DNA of 48,364 nucleotides. Origin: Nymphaea colorata (lineage: Eukaryota > Streptophyta > Magnoliopsida > Nymphaeales > Nymphaeaceae). A program made the position numbers and the translations under genes. The stretch lies in assembly GCF_008831285.2 (NCBI RefSeq), contig NW_022205267.1, positions 1-48,364 on the forward strand, in the 5' to 3' direction. Positions 11,477-21,630 of this stretch are shown here, in pieces (within the stretch, counting starts at the first letter, position 1; each line of letters begins with the position of its first letter). The notes under the pieces were generated by a model. That model had not been told where the DNA came from. It saw only the letters and a program-made list of their open reading frames with translations, and did no database searches.

Positions 11477-12149
11477 GCCATGATGGTCAGATTGCGACGT
11501 TGCGAAAATCAGCTTTTGAAACGAGTGGATGAAGTTGCCTAGCAACTTCCATGTTGTTGGCCGATCCGGTTATTTAAAAGACTTCTTTGTGAATCAGCAT
11601 AAAATATGAAAAATTATATTCCTTTTGAGAAATAAATAAACAGTATAAAAAGCTAATTAAAACAATTTTTTTTTTAAAAAAGCTGGTAGACTGGATCAAA
11701 TTGAGTTAGCAAAGACTTGAAGGAACCGGCCGATTCAAGCCAATAATATTTCTAGCTAATCTGATCCAGTCCTTGCACAACTATTCAACTATGCTATTCG
11801 TGCTATCGTGGCTTTTGCCTTTCGAGTTGAGTTCCTGAAACTTGAATTCGACTCGTTTATTTTTCAAGTATATTTGTAACTCAAACTTGGCTCGTTTATA
11901 AATGAGTCGAGCACAAGCCGAGTTTTTTCAAGCAAGTTCAAGTTGCACCCGAGTTGACTCGCTCATTGTACAGCCCTACCTGTTGAACATTTACAATAGA
12001 GTTATTGCCACAAATCAGAGGATCGATGTAGTGTTACCAGAATCAGCCCGAATTGGTTGGTGGCTCCCCATATTGAAACTAATCATGCGACATTTTCATG
12101 AATGACGAGAACCACCCCTTACATATAGGTTGTGGTAGAGGACAACCAA
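11477..12149 (+). repeat. ~430-bp dispersed repeat, copy 2 with internal insertion
   Basis: It matches 9598-10022, but the match is interrupted between about 11814 and 12061, after CGTGGCT and before GGCTCCCCATAT. The interruption starts with sequence of the GAGTCGAGC-rich family seen elsewhere in the window (ending ATTGTACAGCCCTAC near 11978) plus ~80 bp of unrelated sequence. Either copy 2 gained an insertion or copy 1 lost it. No clean 8-bp duplication is visible at the join. Confidence 0.85.
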
Positions 12150-12668
12150 GAAACAAGCATTCAACAGTCGATGGAGAATTGCTCGATGACAACCACCAAA
12201 TTTCTGAAAACAAAAGTGAAAGAATTGCTCTCTGTCATTTGATTGTGTTATGTTGTTAGTCGAAAGCAGAATTTATATTGCATGAACAGCTTGTGGTGCA
12301 ATGGAGAAAGATCAGCATAACTGCAATTAATGCTGATATACACGGTGATGTTTGCCAAGAATTGTCTCAACCCTTCAAAAGCGCACAAAAGCAAACAAGC
12401 CAAAACACACAGATACAGATTAGCAGTTAAACTGCACAAAAAGAGAGATTAATATCTACGTAAGACTGAAGGAGCCAAAAAGCATATTATTTGACAATCA
12501 TTTCTTAGGTGACTTATAGCATAGCATAACCAGTACTCAAATATTTAATTCACAAGAAAAATAAGATCAACATTACTTGCACAAGCATATCAGTGCTGTA
12601 TATGTTAGAATGTGTGTGAGAACCCAACATTACTTGTCTGAATGATGGAGTCCTTTGCCTAAAGCAAA

Positions 12669-12670
<2 letters not shown>
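12150..12670. other. Intergenic region, no gene seen
   Basis: No reading frame with a family signature. It leads into the CT microsatellite on its right. Confidence 0.45.
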
Positions 12671-12706
<36 letters not shown>

Positions 12707-12712
12707 TCTCTA
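12671..12712. repeat. (CT)n microsatellite
   Basis: About 19 CT repeats with one interruption, next to the 3' part of the pseudogene that follows. Confidence 0.97.
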
Positions 12713-12838
12713 ATTCAGAGAAAACAAGGTTTCTGAAACCCTCTCTCCCTCAAATGAGGGAGGGTCTCAAAAACCCAATGATCTCTGCTCGAGCAAGGGT
12801 TTCAGTCGAGTGACGGGTTCAGCCAAACCTGTGGTTGT

Positions 12839-13164
12839 CAAGATAGCAGGAGTCACCGGGCAGGGAGAGACCAGAGAGGCAATTAGGGTGCAAACCTGTG
12901 GAACTTCCGCTTTGGGTAGAATCGCCGTGCTTTCAGCCTATTCTGAGTCTGCAATTATTGAAGCCTCGGCGGGTTGTAACCAACAACACCTTGTTGTTGT
13001 GCTGCTGGAGCACCCTTGCTCCCTTTCTGCCGCATATCCATCTTCTTCGACTTCCAGCCTGCATGGCCAGACTGTGGATACCCACCAGCCACGCTCGTCC
13101 CACTGCTACCTCCGTCGTGCCACCCTCCATGGGTTCGATTCATCATCTGCCCCTTATCGTTCAT
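12839..13164 (-). pseudogene. Pseudogene of a conserved plant protein of unknown function
   Basis: From the ATG at 13162-13164 the minus strand reads MNDKGQMMNRTHGG, a Gly/Ser-rich stretch, SGHAGWKSKKMDMRQKG, then QQQGVVGYNPPRLQ and a stop. After the stop the same frame continues LQTQNRLKARRFYPKRKF, and in a shifted frame IASLVSPCPVTPAIL (12839-12883). The basic run followed by SLVSPCPVTP-type text resembles a conserved, mostly uncharacterised plant protein family that I recall only from general familiarity. I infer a premature stop, a frameshift and an internal loss between FAP and IASLV. Its upstream leader is cut at about 13357 by a TIR element. Confidence 0.5.
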
Positions 13165-13870
13165 CCTTCAGCTTCAAGAGCCAAAGCGAACACAGCAAAA
13201 CAGAATTCCCCGTCGCCGAACTCCTCCCCAACACAAACCAACCAAATCCGTTACCTGAACCCTCAATATATGATCCCCAATCTCAAAACGAAACGACGTG
13301 CTGCGCTGAAAGCGGAATCTATCAAAACCCTCTTCTCTGAACTACACTTCCCTAACGCTCTGTTTGGTTGGAGGGAAAGGGAGGGAAAGGAAGGGAGGAA
13401 AAGGGAAGGGAAGAGAAAGGGTAGGGAAATGAATGAAATGGAAAGGAAAGGAAAGAGCTAATTAAAAATCTTGTTTGGATAAGAATGAAATGAATGGTTA
13501 AAATCATGTTTGTTTAGACTACATAAAGGAAAGGAAAGGATATAATTTACAATTCTTTACAATAATACCCCAATCAAGATGTTTAAAAAATTAAGAATGC
13601 AATGAGCATTTCTCAAGTAGGCATTAGGCAAGATCAGACAGAGAATACCTCCCAAACTCGCTCAATTGGTACTCAAACAAGAGACTGTTGGAGGAGACCG
13701 ATCCTTTTCCAAGCACGATAAAATAAAGGTATGTGTGGGTGAAGAAGAAAACCGTGCAGCTTGCTCAAGAACAGCTAATGATCACTGTGAGATGAAGACA
13801 TTGATAGAGACAATGTAGCTGTTCATGAATCCATTCCCACTCATGGATTCCAATTGATTGTGGTGGCAGG

Positions 13871-14017
13871 AAGCTTGTGGACTCTAATGGGGAGGCCTTT
13901 GGGGAATTCGACAAAGGGGAAGGCGATGGGGTGATCCTGCTCGAAGGGCTCCTATTGGAAGTTGAGCACCATGTGGTGGAGGATGTTCGCCATCTCTGGC
14001 TTCACCATCATCTTCAT
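13871..14017 (-). pseudogene. Captured cytochrome P450 C-terminal fragment
   Basis: The minus strand encodes KPEMANILHHMVLNFQ, a stop where the family normally has tryptophan, then EPFEQDHPIAFPL. After a one-base frameshift it reads LPLVEFPKGLPIRVHKL. This is the order seen at the very C-terminus of plant P450s of the CYP85 clan, which includes brassinosteroid enzymes: the last helix, an acidic linker and the F-PKGLPIRV strand. No intact haem-binding cysteine motif was found upstream. The fragment lies wholly inside the TIR element and is not functional. Confidence 0.6.
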
Positions 14018-14278
14018 GCCATCGCTTCTTCCTTCCCACACCTGCTGCTGCTCCTCATGAAAATCAGGTGACAGAGAAGAAAAAGGGCCACCGGGCCCTC
14101 CCTGCTGCTGAAATAGAGGCACCTGCCTCCATTGCTATGAAGAAGAGAGACAGGATGGGGAGGTGGTCTGGTCTCCGTCACCACAAAATAAATAAATAAA
14201 TAATGAAAACAAAGAAGAAGAAGAAGAAGAGGCCGGGGAGGAGGCCTCAAAGAAGAAGAAGAAGAAGAAAAGAACGTA

Positions 14279-14289
14279 CCTTCAGCAAA
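14279..14289 (-). other. Possible splice donor of a captured exon
   Basis: On the minus strand the frame ...FLNTHLLK meets GAAGGTACGT, a good plant 5' splice site, upstream of the P450 fragment. An exon-intron piece of the same donor gene could have been captured. The exon has no recognisable motif, so this is weak. Confidence 0.2.
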
Positions 14290-14540
14290 TGGGTGTTTAG
14301 AAAGGAGGAGGAGGTCCGGTAGGGACGAGCGGCCTGTTTCTCGTGCAGCAGGGGAGGAGGCCTCGGCTCTTCCTCCTCCTTTTTTTTGTTGAATAAAAAA
14401 ACATTGAAGGGGTATTGTGGGCAGTCAACACTTTTGCTACCTTCTCCCTTTCCTTTCCTTCCCAATCCGTCCGATTTGAGAGGGATTGCATTTACACTAC
14501 ATAATCCCTCCCTTTCCTTCCCTTTCCATTCCCTCCCTTC

Positions 14541-14659
14541 CCAACCAAACACACTTTACCCCTTTCCCTCCCTTTCCCTCCTTTCTAATTAGCCAACCAA
14601 ACAGAGGAGGGATTGCTCAATCCCTCCCTTTCCTTCCCTTTCCCTCCAACCAAACAGGC
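14541..14659. repeat. Three tandem right termini of the TIR element
   Basis: CCAACCAAAC occurs at 14541, 14593 and 14646, each preceded by CCCTCCCTTT/CCTTCCC sequence. The spacing is 52 and 53 bp. The terminal inverted repeat therefore exists in three copies on this side and one on the left. Confidence 0.75.
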
Positions 14660-15330
14660 TGTATGAAACTTGGAAGAAAAGTCCTACGAAAAACGATAAT
14701 CAAAACCTTACCTAACTATGAGAGAGAGAGAGAGAGTTGTGGAGAAATCTAGGGTTTCGAGAATGGATCCCGAGCCCTGTGAAGCTCCGTTTCCGACGAA
14801 ATCAACCCACTGGTGAGAACAGTAACGGTAGAAACTAGGGCTCACAAAACCAGCAAGAGACAGAAAGGGGAAAGATGGAATAAGGAAGAAGAAAAGAAAA
14901 GAGCAGGGATGATGTCGTCAGACCTAGCCACCTGGAAAGGAAAACGAGAACGGCTCAGGAAGAAAGTGAGGAGAAGCGACTGGTCATTCGAGCAAAACGA
15001 GGAAGGGTTTCTGAAACCTACCAAATGTCTGTTTTCTCTTAACCTCTTCAAGTGAGCTTGTCCTCCCTCAAACCCTCGCTTGAGCAAAAAGGCCTGTATT
15101 CTCTCAACCCCTTGCTCTTAGCAAGGGTTCTTACCCAAACCTCCAGGTGTTTTGGAGACTGAAACCCATTCTAGGTCTTCAAGCTGAAGATTGTTTTTTT
15201 TCTTTTTTTAGATTTTTGTAACTTATGATTGTTCCTTTTCCTTAGAAACCTTCTACTACTGCTGTCTTCTTCCATATTTCATACATGAAGCAATGTCGCC
15301 CTTTTCCATGAAGCATATGGAAGACTAGAA
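14660..15330. other. Leader-like sequence, no certain gene
   Basis: It contains a GA microsatellite (14719-14736), CTAGGGTTTCGAGAATGG and a 17-codon open frame ending at a GGTGAGA donor-like site (14763-14813). The GGGTTTCTGAAACC phrase seen at 12728 recurs near 15006. It resembles 5' leaders of plant genes, but no protein could be recognised. Confidence 0.3.
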
Positions 15331-15334
15331 CAAG

Positions 15335-15532
15335 CAATTAATCGAGTTAAACAAGCCGGTCGAGTCAATCTCGAGCTCGAATACAATTGGTCGAGTCAAG
15401 CTAGAGCTACCATTGCAAAGCTCGACTCGAGTTTGAGCTGACCTCAAGCTGACCAAACCAAGAGGCAAGCCGAGCTCTAGCTGGCTGAACATGGGCTCGG
15501 CTCGGCTCGACTCATGTCAGCACTACTTCCAA
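15335..15532. mobile_element. GAGTCGAGCTCG-rich hAT-like MITE remnant
   Basis: The sequence is built of GTCGAGTCAA, CTCGAGCTCGA, AAGCTCGACTCGAGTTTGAG and GGCTCGGCTCGACTCATGTC words, as in the element at 38423-38638 that has a clean target duplication. Here the ends are worn and no duplication was found. Confidence 0.5.
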
Positions 15533-15539
15533 ATCGTTA

Positions 15540-16350
15540 GTGCAAGTTCTAGGTTGGAAGCCAAACTGTCCCTTCAACCACTAAAAGCCCTTGACATGTT
15601 TTGGATTCTTTTTTTTAGGACTCAACAATGATACATTGTTATTATCCCATAAATCTGCTTGAAAAAATGGAGTATATTCATGCAATAATTGGGCAAGTTA
15701 GTGAAACAACAACGTGGTGTTACTTTTACCGAACAGCCCCTCAAGCTCACCCTTCTCCTAGTCTAAATTTAATGATGCACAGCCACAATTGGCACATACA
15801 AAAATACTAATTGCATTTTTGAACTAGAAGAAGTGGTGCTATATTAAATTGTGCAATAAATTTGGAAATCATGAGTGCTATTTGTAGGCTTAATAATCTA
15901 AATTAAGTATGAAAAGTAATTACAATAATTCGACCAGAAAAAAAGTCACGACCAAAATAAAGATTTTAAAACAGATTGTAGAAACACTGACTCTAAGGCT
16001 AAGTAGTTAATTATATATTCTAAATGATGCTGCACAGTCAAATTTTGAGTGCAAATATAAACTGGAGACAAACACATTACAAGCACATAAATACACTTCA
16101 TAAAAGTTAAAAAATGAATATCCAAGTACACCTTCTTCCATATAAGTACACCACGTTTAAAAAGAAGAGAATCTTAATTTTTTAAATTGTGAAGCTCGCA
16201 CGAACACTTGGAACCAAGCAACTTCCGCTCGTCACCCTGTTTGTTAGTGGTCTTTAAACATTAATTAGATTCAAACTTGAAGACACTTTAAACAAGTCAT
16301 TTTTAACAACTTTTTTCCTTTCAAAACAAAGGCACTGCCAAGAATGGCAG
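15540..16350. other. Intergenic region with a repeat shared in reverse with 19.1 kb
   Basis: Reverse-complemented, 15590-15770 contains GACTAGGAGAAGG and AATCCAAAACATGTCAAGG, which also occur in plus orientation at about 19109-19165 but much closer together there. I see no gene. It may be a fragment of an unclassified element. Confidence 0.3.
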
Positions 16351-16825
16351 GTTCGAGCCAAGGTGAGCCAGCTCTAATTTGTTCTTGTCTCAAAAGCCAA
16401 GATCGAACTTGGCTCGAACGCTCAAGACAAGTATGAGTGGACTAGCTCGAACTCAAACTGCCGATACTAAACTCAGGCAAAAATAGGGCTGGAGCTTAGC
16501 CAGACAATATTTAAAAAAAAAATAAAGAAAATTCAATTTGAACATGAGTAGGAACAGCCAGATTAGAATTTAGAGTTGGAACTTGCTAGAAAGGGGGGAA
16601 TCCGATTTTGCTGTTTATTGTCGTGATGATATTGAAAATTATCTTTACACGTTATCATATTGATCTTGATCTTACTCAAGTTTATGTAAATGGAGCTTGC
16701 CAAGCTCGAACTCTACTCGTTTACTTAACTTTAACCCAGACACGACTCATTTATTAGATGAGTCGAGCTCGATCTGAGTTTAACTAAGAGACGTCAGAGT
16801 GAACCAGAGTTGGCTCAAATCATCA
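16350..16825. mobile_element. Two hAT-like GAGCTCGA-rich remnants
   Basis: Blocks at about 16352-16500 and 16690-16820 carry GGTTCGAGCCAAGG, ACTTGGCTCGAACGCTCAAG, CCAAGCTCGAACTCTACTCG and GATGAGTCGAGCTCGA, matching the family at 38423-38638. They are separated by AT-rich sequence and could be the two ends of one longer element. Confidence 0.4.
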
Positions 16826-16829
16826 AGCA

Positions 16830-17300
16830 TCCATAATACTGTGGTGGCGTCCTGCTATGGAGTAATTGAATATCCCATATGTCACAGAAGAAGATACATC
16901 ATGCCATGGATTGTCCAAGAAATGCTGCAATACTTCATGCAGTGAACAAATAATACCATCTAAACTGAGAAGGAAAGCATCAAATAGCTGACTGGTTATA
17001 TGCGCCATACTGGTGCAACAAATTTTCATGTGCAAGTATGGTTAATGATGACTAAAATACCCTTAATTCACACTGAAAAAAACTTTTGTAAAGAAAAAAA
17101 TGGAAATGAAAAAAGTAAAAAGACTATAGATCACATTTCTTTTTTTAACAAATGACCAAAATGTCCTTCCATCATTTACCATGTAACGTGCGCACTGCGC
17201 ACACAATTTTCTCTCTCAAATGGCAGTCATTGGGGCAGCGAGTTTGGTATTTTTGTCTAAGAAAAAGGTACCCAACCCTTAGGTGCTGGACCCATAAGGA
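16830..17300. other. Intergenic region, no gene seen
   Basis: Short open frames only, with none recognisable. Confidence 0.45.
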
Positions 17301-17539
17301 TGCTCCTAGGGGCAGAGACAAGGGGGGCCATGGGGCCATTGCCCTACTTCAATTTTTTTGAAAAAAAAAATTATATGTAAATTTAAAAAAAATTCACTTC
17401 TTCTATATAAAAATTTTGGAAAATGGTATTTTGGTCCCAGTCAAAATTTAGAAACTTTAATTCAGACCCCCCTCATGAAAACTTTTTGGATAAGCCCCTA
17501 GATGCTCCTATGTTAAGCTTGCTTTGATTAACATGATAG

Positions 17540-18057
17540 TCAGGAGAGCTTAATGGTTTTTGTAAGCCCATCTGCAATCTGTTCTTTGGATGATGTACGT
17601 CTCACAACAATAGTGCCTTGAGCAACTTTGTCCTTAACAAAATGAACATCCACTTCAATGTGCTGCCTTCTATTATGAAAAAGTTGGAATGTCTGCTATG
17701 ATTTTTTGTTCTTATTCCAAGTTCAACTATAAATATGTCTACCACGTTGCATCTTCAGCTATGTTGGCCACTGCATGACATTCGATCAGCCTCTATGCTA
17801 CAATGAGAAACACTGTTTTTTTTGAACTTTCTGCAACAAGATTTGGTCCCAAGAAGGCTGCATAAATGTTGACCATCGATCGATCATTTGGGCATTCAGC
17901 TCCATTTGGATCGCCATATATATGAACTTCTTTGTTCTTGGATGGTTTGAACTTTGAAGATTAGACCATAGTGAATGGTAGCTTTTAAGAATCCTAATAT
18001 TCTCTTGACAGCTCCCCATTGAGATTCCATAGGATCCGAAATAAATTGGCAGAACCT
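17540..18057 (-). pseudogene. Ty1/copia pol fragment: end of RT and RNase H
   Basis: Across three minus-strand frames the order of a copia polyprotein end can be followed: FCQFISDPMESQWGAVKRIL and FLKATIHYGL (end of reverse transcriptase), GDPNGAECPNDR and FLGPNLV, then SSKKT (start of RNase H), ECHAVANIAEDATW, and HIEVDVHFVKDKVAQGTIVV with EQIADGLTK before a stop at 17540. These domains copy the element's RNA into DNA and degrade the template. At least three frame changes and several stops make it dead. Its upstream part ends abruptly at 18057, where a TGTAATTACCCC sequence begins. Confidence 0.85.
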
Positions 18058-18625
18058 TGTAATTACCCCAAAATTTTCAAGTTTCGTATATATCTAGCAT
18101 TTTCACAATTATTTTCAACAATTTTGGGTCTCAAATACTTCAATTTATCACAGTTCTGATCCAATTACCCTCTAATTTGGTTATTGACTATATTTTCGAA
18201 CTCATCTGAATTTAAATCTAAACTTCCAACCCAAGCCCTACCTCAATCTAGGATGATAATTCATGACAAATCTAGATCTAAACCCCATCCAAAATCCCAA
18301 GTCAAGATCCAAAAACAAGCCCGAGATAAATGTTAGATTATGCATTTTGGATATCAGATTTTGGATTTCATACTTTAGATTTTGGATCCTGGATCCTAGG
18401 TATTGGATATCAGATCTTGGATTATAGATCTTAGATTTTGGATTTTAGATTTTGGATATCATATTTTGGATCTGAAGCATTAGATTTTGGATTTTGTATC
18501 TCCAATTTTGGATATTGAATTTTGATCTCCAACCTTGGACTTTGGATAGTTGATCTCAAACCTTGAAATTTAAAACAAGAATATCTCAGATCTTGATCTT
18601 AGTTTTTGCATTCAGATCTAAATTT
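18058..18625 (+). mobile_element. LTR-like start plus GATTTTGGAT minisatellite, interrupting copia
   Basis: TGTAATTACCCCAAAATTTT begins exactly where the copia reading frame stops and closely matches the start of the 4.2-kb element at 4176. From about 18340 to 18560 there is a degenerate minisatellite of words such as AGATTTTGGATT, GGATATCAGAT and GGATCTTAG. The 5' edge of the first element has a similar but shorter run of GATCCAAAA words. The other end and a target duplication were not found, so this is probably a truncated relative. Confidence 0.5.
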
Positions 18626-18639
18626 TTTTTGTTACGTCC

Positions 18640-19890
18640 ATGTTCTACAAGACTCCAGGTCTATGTAACCTAGTTCTATTTCTTTGGTATTTTCAAGCAT
18701 GAAAAAATGCATGAAGCCAATCTCATAAACATGCCGATGGCCATATCTATAAAATTATTTTCTGTAACAGTACGAAGTTCAATGATGCTATTTCATATTG
18801 AAATCGTGGAAGCATTGCAATATGTGACCCATATCTCGCTGTTATTGCCTTCAGTGTGAATAGGGGAAAAGTGAATTCCTTGAAGCATTTTTAAGATTAA
18901 TCTAATTAATGTTTAAAGAGCATTAACAAATAGGGTGACGAGTGCAAGTATGCCGGGTTCTTGGGGTTCTTGCAAACATTACAATTGTAAGATTCTCATT
19001 TTTAAACAAAGTGTACTTGGATACTCTGTGAGGGATAAAGTCTTTTTGACCTTTATCGGGTTTATTCATGTGCTGGGAATGTGTTACTATGCAAGATGAA
19101 ACTTGGACTAGGAGAAGGATGAGAGCTTAAGAAAATAATCCAAAACATGTCAAGGTTCTTTTGTGATTGAACACTTGAGGTTAGTAAACTGGGCCTTTAG
19201 GCAATTCCGCTTACAATGGAACCTTGAATTTGACCTGGTTTGACCAAGAACCTGGCTTGGTTCTCAGGAGAGGAAGCAACTATCTGAATTAACAACGTAG
19301 AAAGCCATACCAGCATTCTCACTCATTTTGTTGGCCAATTCATTCCCAAATGCCTTTACCAAGTAAAAAGCTCGTCAAAAGTTCGTTGACCATCTGGGTG
19401 AATGTAGTGGACCTAAGATCCGGTAGAGAGCCGATCCTCCTACCCAATTTCTTGTCTCCCCAAGGTACAAGATCTGTTTTCAGTGCTTTAAAGGTACTAT
19501 AATCTTGTTGTGCTCCAATTTGTGCATTGGTGACCCCTCTTTGTAGCAGAGGATGTTGACACCCCTAACACTCAAAATAAACATAGTTGACATTGCCATC
19601 CGACATATATAAAAAAAAAATAGCAAAGTTAGAATAATTATTCAAAGTAAAGCTCACCAAACATCATAGTGCTTAAGGCAATCACTTTTTCCATTTAAGT
19701 GTTAAAAAAGCAGCATAAATCCACCAAAAATAAAAGATACAATTTATACAACCAAAAGCCTCATTCAGTGGGTTGCAACATGAACATGAACATGTAGACA
19801 CACATTTATATGCATTGATAGAACAAGAAAAAAGATGGAATGTAACCTGAACATTCCCTTGGGCCACAAAGCAGGGTTATTTATTAATCA
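18640..19890. other. Unclassified intergenic sequence
   Basis: No recognisable reading frame. It contains the plus-orientation counterpart (19109-19165) of the repeat at 15.6-15.8 kb. I could not find the upstream continuation of the copia fragment here. Confidence 0.35.
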
Positions 19891-19899
19891 TCTGATGTC

Positions 19900-20090
19900 T
19901 GCAGTTATTTCTTTTTATGTAGATGAGCCCACCACTTCTAGTGGATTTATTGACTACTTGAGATGGACTAAGACCCATCTCCCAATAACTTGTTTGGGTA
20001 TGCCTCTTTGTCAAGGGAACTTCAGAAGTGACTATTGTGCGGAATTTGAAGGGAAAGTTACAGAAAAATTATCATTCTAGAAGTGCCGCT
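19900..20090 (+). pseudogene. LINE reverse-transcriptase fragment
   Basis: The plus strand encodes FIDYLRW...HLPITCLGMPLCQG, then EFEGKVTEKLSF, a stop and KCR. LPI-YLG-PL followed by a short helix ending KL-SW is the signature just after the polymerase core of plant non-LTR retrotransposons; here the tryptophan codon is a stop. Nothing on either side could be joined to it. LINE reverse transcriptase primes on nicked DNA to insert a copy. Confidence 0.6.
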
Positions 20091-20261
20091 AGCTCGATCT
20101 CTTATTGTTTCGATGATAAAAATCCGGAAAAAACCGTGAAAGACTCAACCTGTACCAAGGCTTGCTGTGTTGCGGGGGATTGTCTCTTGCAGAATATCTT
20201 CTGATTATTATTTTTCTCCTCTAACGGACTTGTGTTCTTGATCGTTGCACTCATTTTCTCA

Positions 20262-20325
20262 AAATTGGAAGAATTAAGATAATATTGTCTCAAACTTGGA
20301 AGAATTAAGATAATAAGATCGTTTT
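20262..20325. repeat. Short tandem duplication
   Basis: TTGGAAGAATTAAGATAATA occurs twice, about 33 bp apart. No other significance is seen. Confidence 0.8.
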
Positions 20326-20500
20326 GCATTAGAACCTTTTCTATCAGTCTTTGAGATTTGAAAACTTTGGTGAATAAATGGTTGGTTGTGTGAATATTTT
20401 GCAAAAAAAAAAAGTGAAGATTTCTTAAATTCATTTGAAAAGTCGAATAATTTAGGTCTTTTACCCAGGTTCTTAAGTTTTCCAAATGTAACATTATTAC

Positions 20501-20600
<100 letters not shown>

Positions 20601-20611
20601 GGTTGTACATT

Positions 20612-20800
20612 ACATGACACTGAGGTAACCGAGTGGTAGCCATGCCTGCATGCATGAACAGGAATTACAAGTCTTTAATTTATGTATATATTCTCTTTTA
20701 TAAAATTTCCCATTTACTTCCTGAAAATGTAGAAGACTCAACTCCTCCTCTGGCACACATTGCTTCACATTTCCAAATCCAGTGGCAGTTCATGATTACA
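20612..20800 (-). pseudogene. Second copy of the LRR-kinase 5' end (leader and first codons)
   Basis: From the minus-strand ATG at 20641-20643 the frame reads MATTRLPQC, matching MATTGWSPQ of the gene at 8820 after a small deletion. It then runs into the AT microsatellite. Upstream of the start, 20644-20800 matches 8821-9003 (see that entry). It is a truncated paralogue keeping promoter and about nine codons. It shows that this receptor family was duplicated locally before decay. Confidence 0.6.
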
Positions 20801-20859
20801 TTTAAAAAATTTGAAAAAAGTGCAAGAAATGAAAAAAACAGGAAAATAAGTGAAAAATG

Positions 20860-21630
20860 AGAACAAACATGTTTTTTGCTTTGGCATTTTTTTCAAATTT
20901 ATTTTTCATGTTTTTAAAACGGATTTTATAAAAAAAATTGCATTTGTTGTGACCATATTTACTAACTAATTTTGGTTGTCATCTATGGCAACCTGTGAGT
21001 GGTGGTTGTCGTCAGTAAGACAAACATGTGCAACAACTCAGAGAGAAAGTTGCATGCATTTAGTGCACCATGCGCAATAAAAGAGGAAAAACATTTCTTA
21101 ATTTATTAAAAAAAATGTCCTAGAAAAGTCTAGTGTAAGGTATCACCAGCATGAACTAAACAAAGGTAAATATTGGTTATTACCAACATCCTGTCACGTC
21201 GGGAATAATCTATTATTTCCAAGATGCTAGTGGCCTTGGGTAAAATTCTACCGACAGCTAGACTGTCCATCGGTAAAATATAACTTTCCACTCATTTAAA
21301 CAATTCGACGAAAACGCTTGGTGGGTGGCTAAAAAGGCAGGTGATGGAAAACATTCTAGGCAGGTGATGAAAAACATTCTAACATCCAAAAAAGCATTCA
21401 AATGACAACCTATGAAAATAATGTTCTACGAATAATTATATGTGAACTTGAATTAGACGTGGTTTAAATTTGAGGCAAAAATCCGGCAACAATGCGCTGT
21501 AATCCAACAATAACAAAAATTAGAGTAAAATTTAGGTTTTGTAATTGTGTAGACATTTTATACAATTAATTATCAAATTGAAGGTACCAAGGTCAACAAA
21601 CATTCTTCCAAAATTTCACATTCGCTAACA
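20860..21630. other. Intergenic region, no gene seen
   Basis: A-rich sequence. Near 21300-21380 the phrase GGCAGGTGATG-AAAACATTCTA is duplicated. No gene is supportable. Confidence 0.45.

Larger units (their letters stand above)
13357..14659. mobile_element. TIR DNA transposon, non-autonomous, carrying gene fragments
   Basis: The left end reads CTGTTTGGTTGGAGGGAAAG. The right end is its reverse complement (CTTTCCCTCCAACCAAACAG), and the inverted match runs on through AGGGA/GGAAAGGAAGG-type sequence. TGTTTGG-type ends suggest the PIF/Harbinger or Mutator-like groups. No clear target duplication is visible (left flank CCCTAA, right flank TGTATG), so the superfamily is open. There is no transposase. 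The interior carries a P450 C-terminal fragment and a possible splice donor, so it fits a Pack-type element that has captured host sequence. The right end is repeated three times about 52 bp apart. Confidence 0.65.

Noticed and set aside
12810-13340. 176-codon open frame on the plus strand
   Set aside because: It is antisense to the better-supported pseudogene at 12839-13164, and its Ser/Pro/Thr-rich composition has no family signature.
14763-14813. 17-codon frame after a CTAGGGTTTCG leader, ending at a GGTGAGA donor
   Set aside because: It looks like a plant first exon, but it is too short and no following exon or homologue could be seen.
20620-20643. tRNA-like ACCGAGTGGT motif
   Set aside because: It resembles a serine/leucine tRNA D-arm, but no acceptor stem or T-arm follows, and the bases are explained by the minus-strand MATT... 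codons of the LRR-kinase copy.
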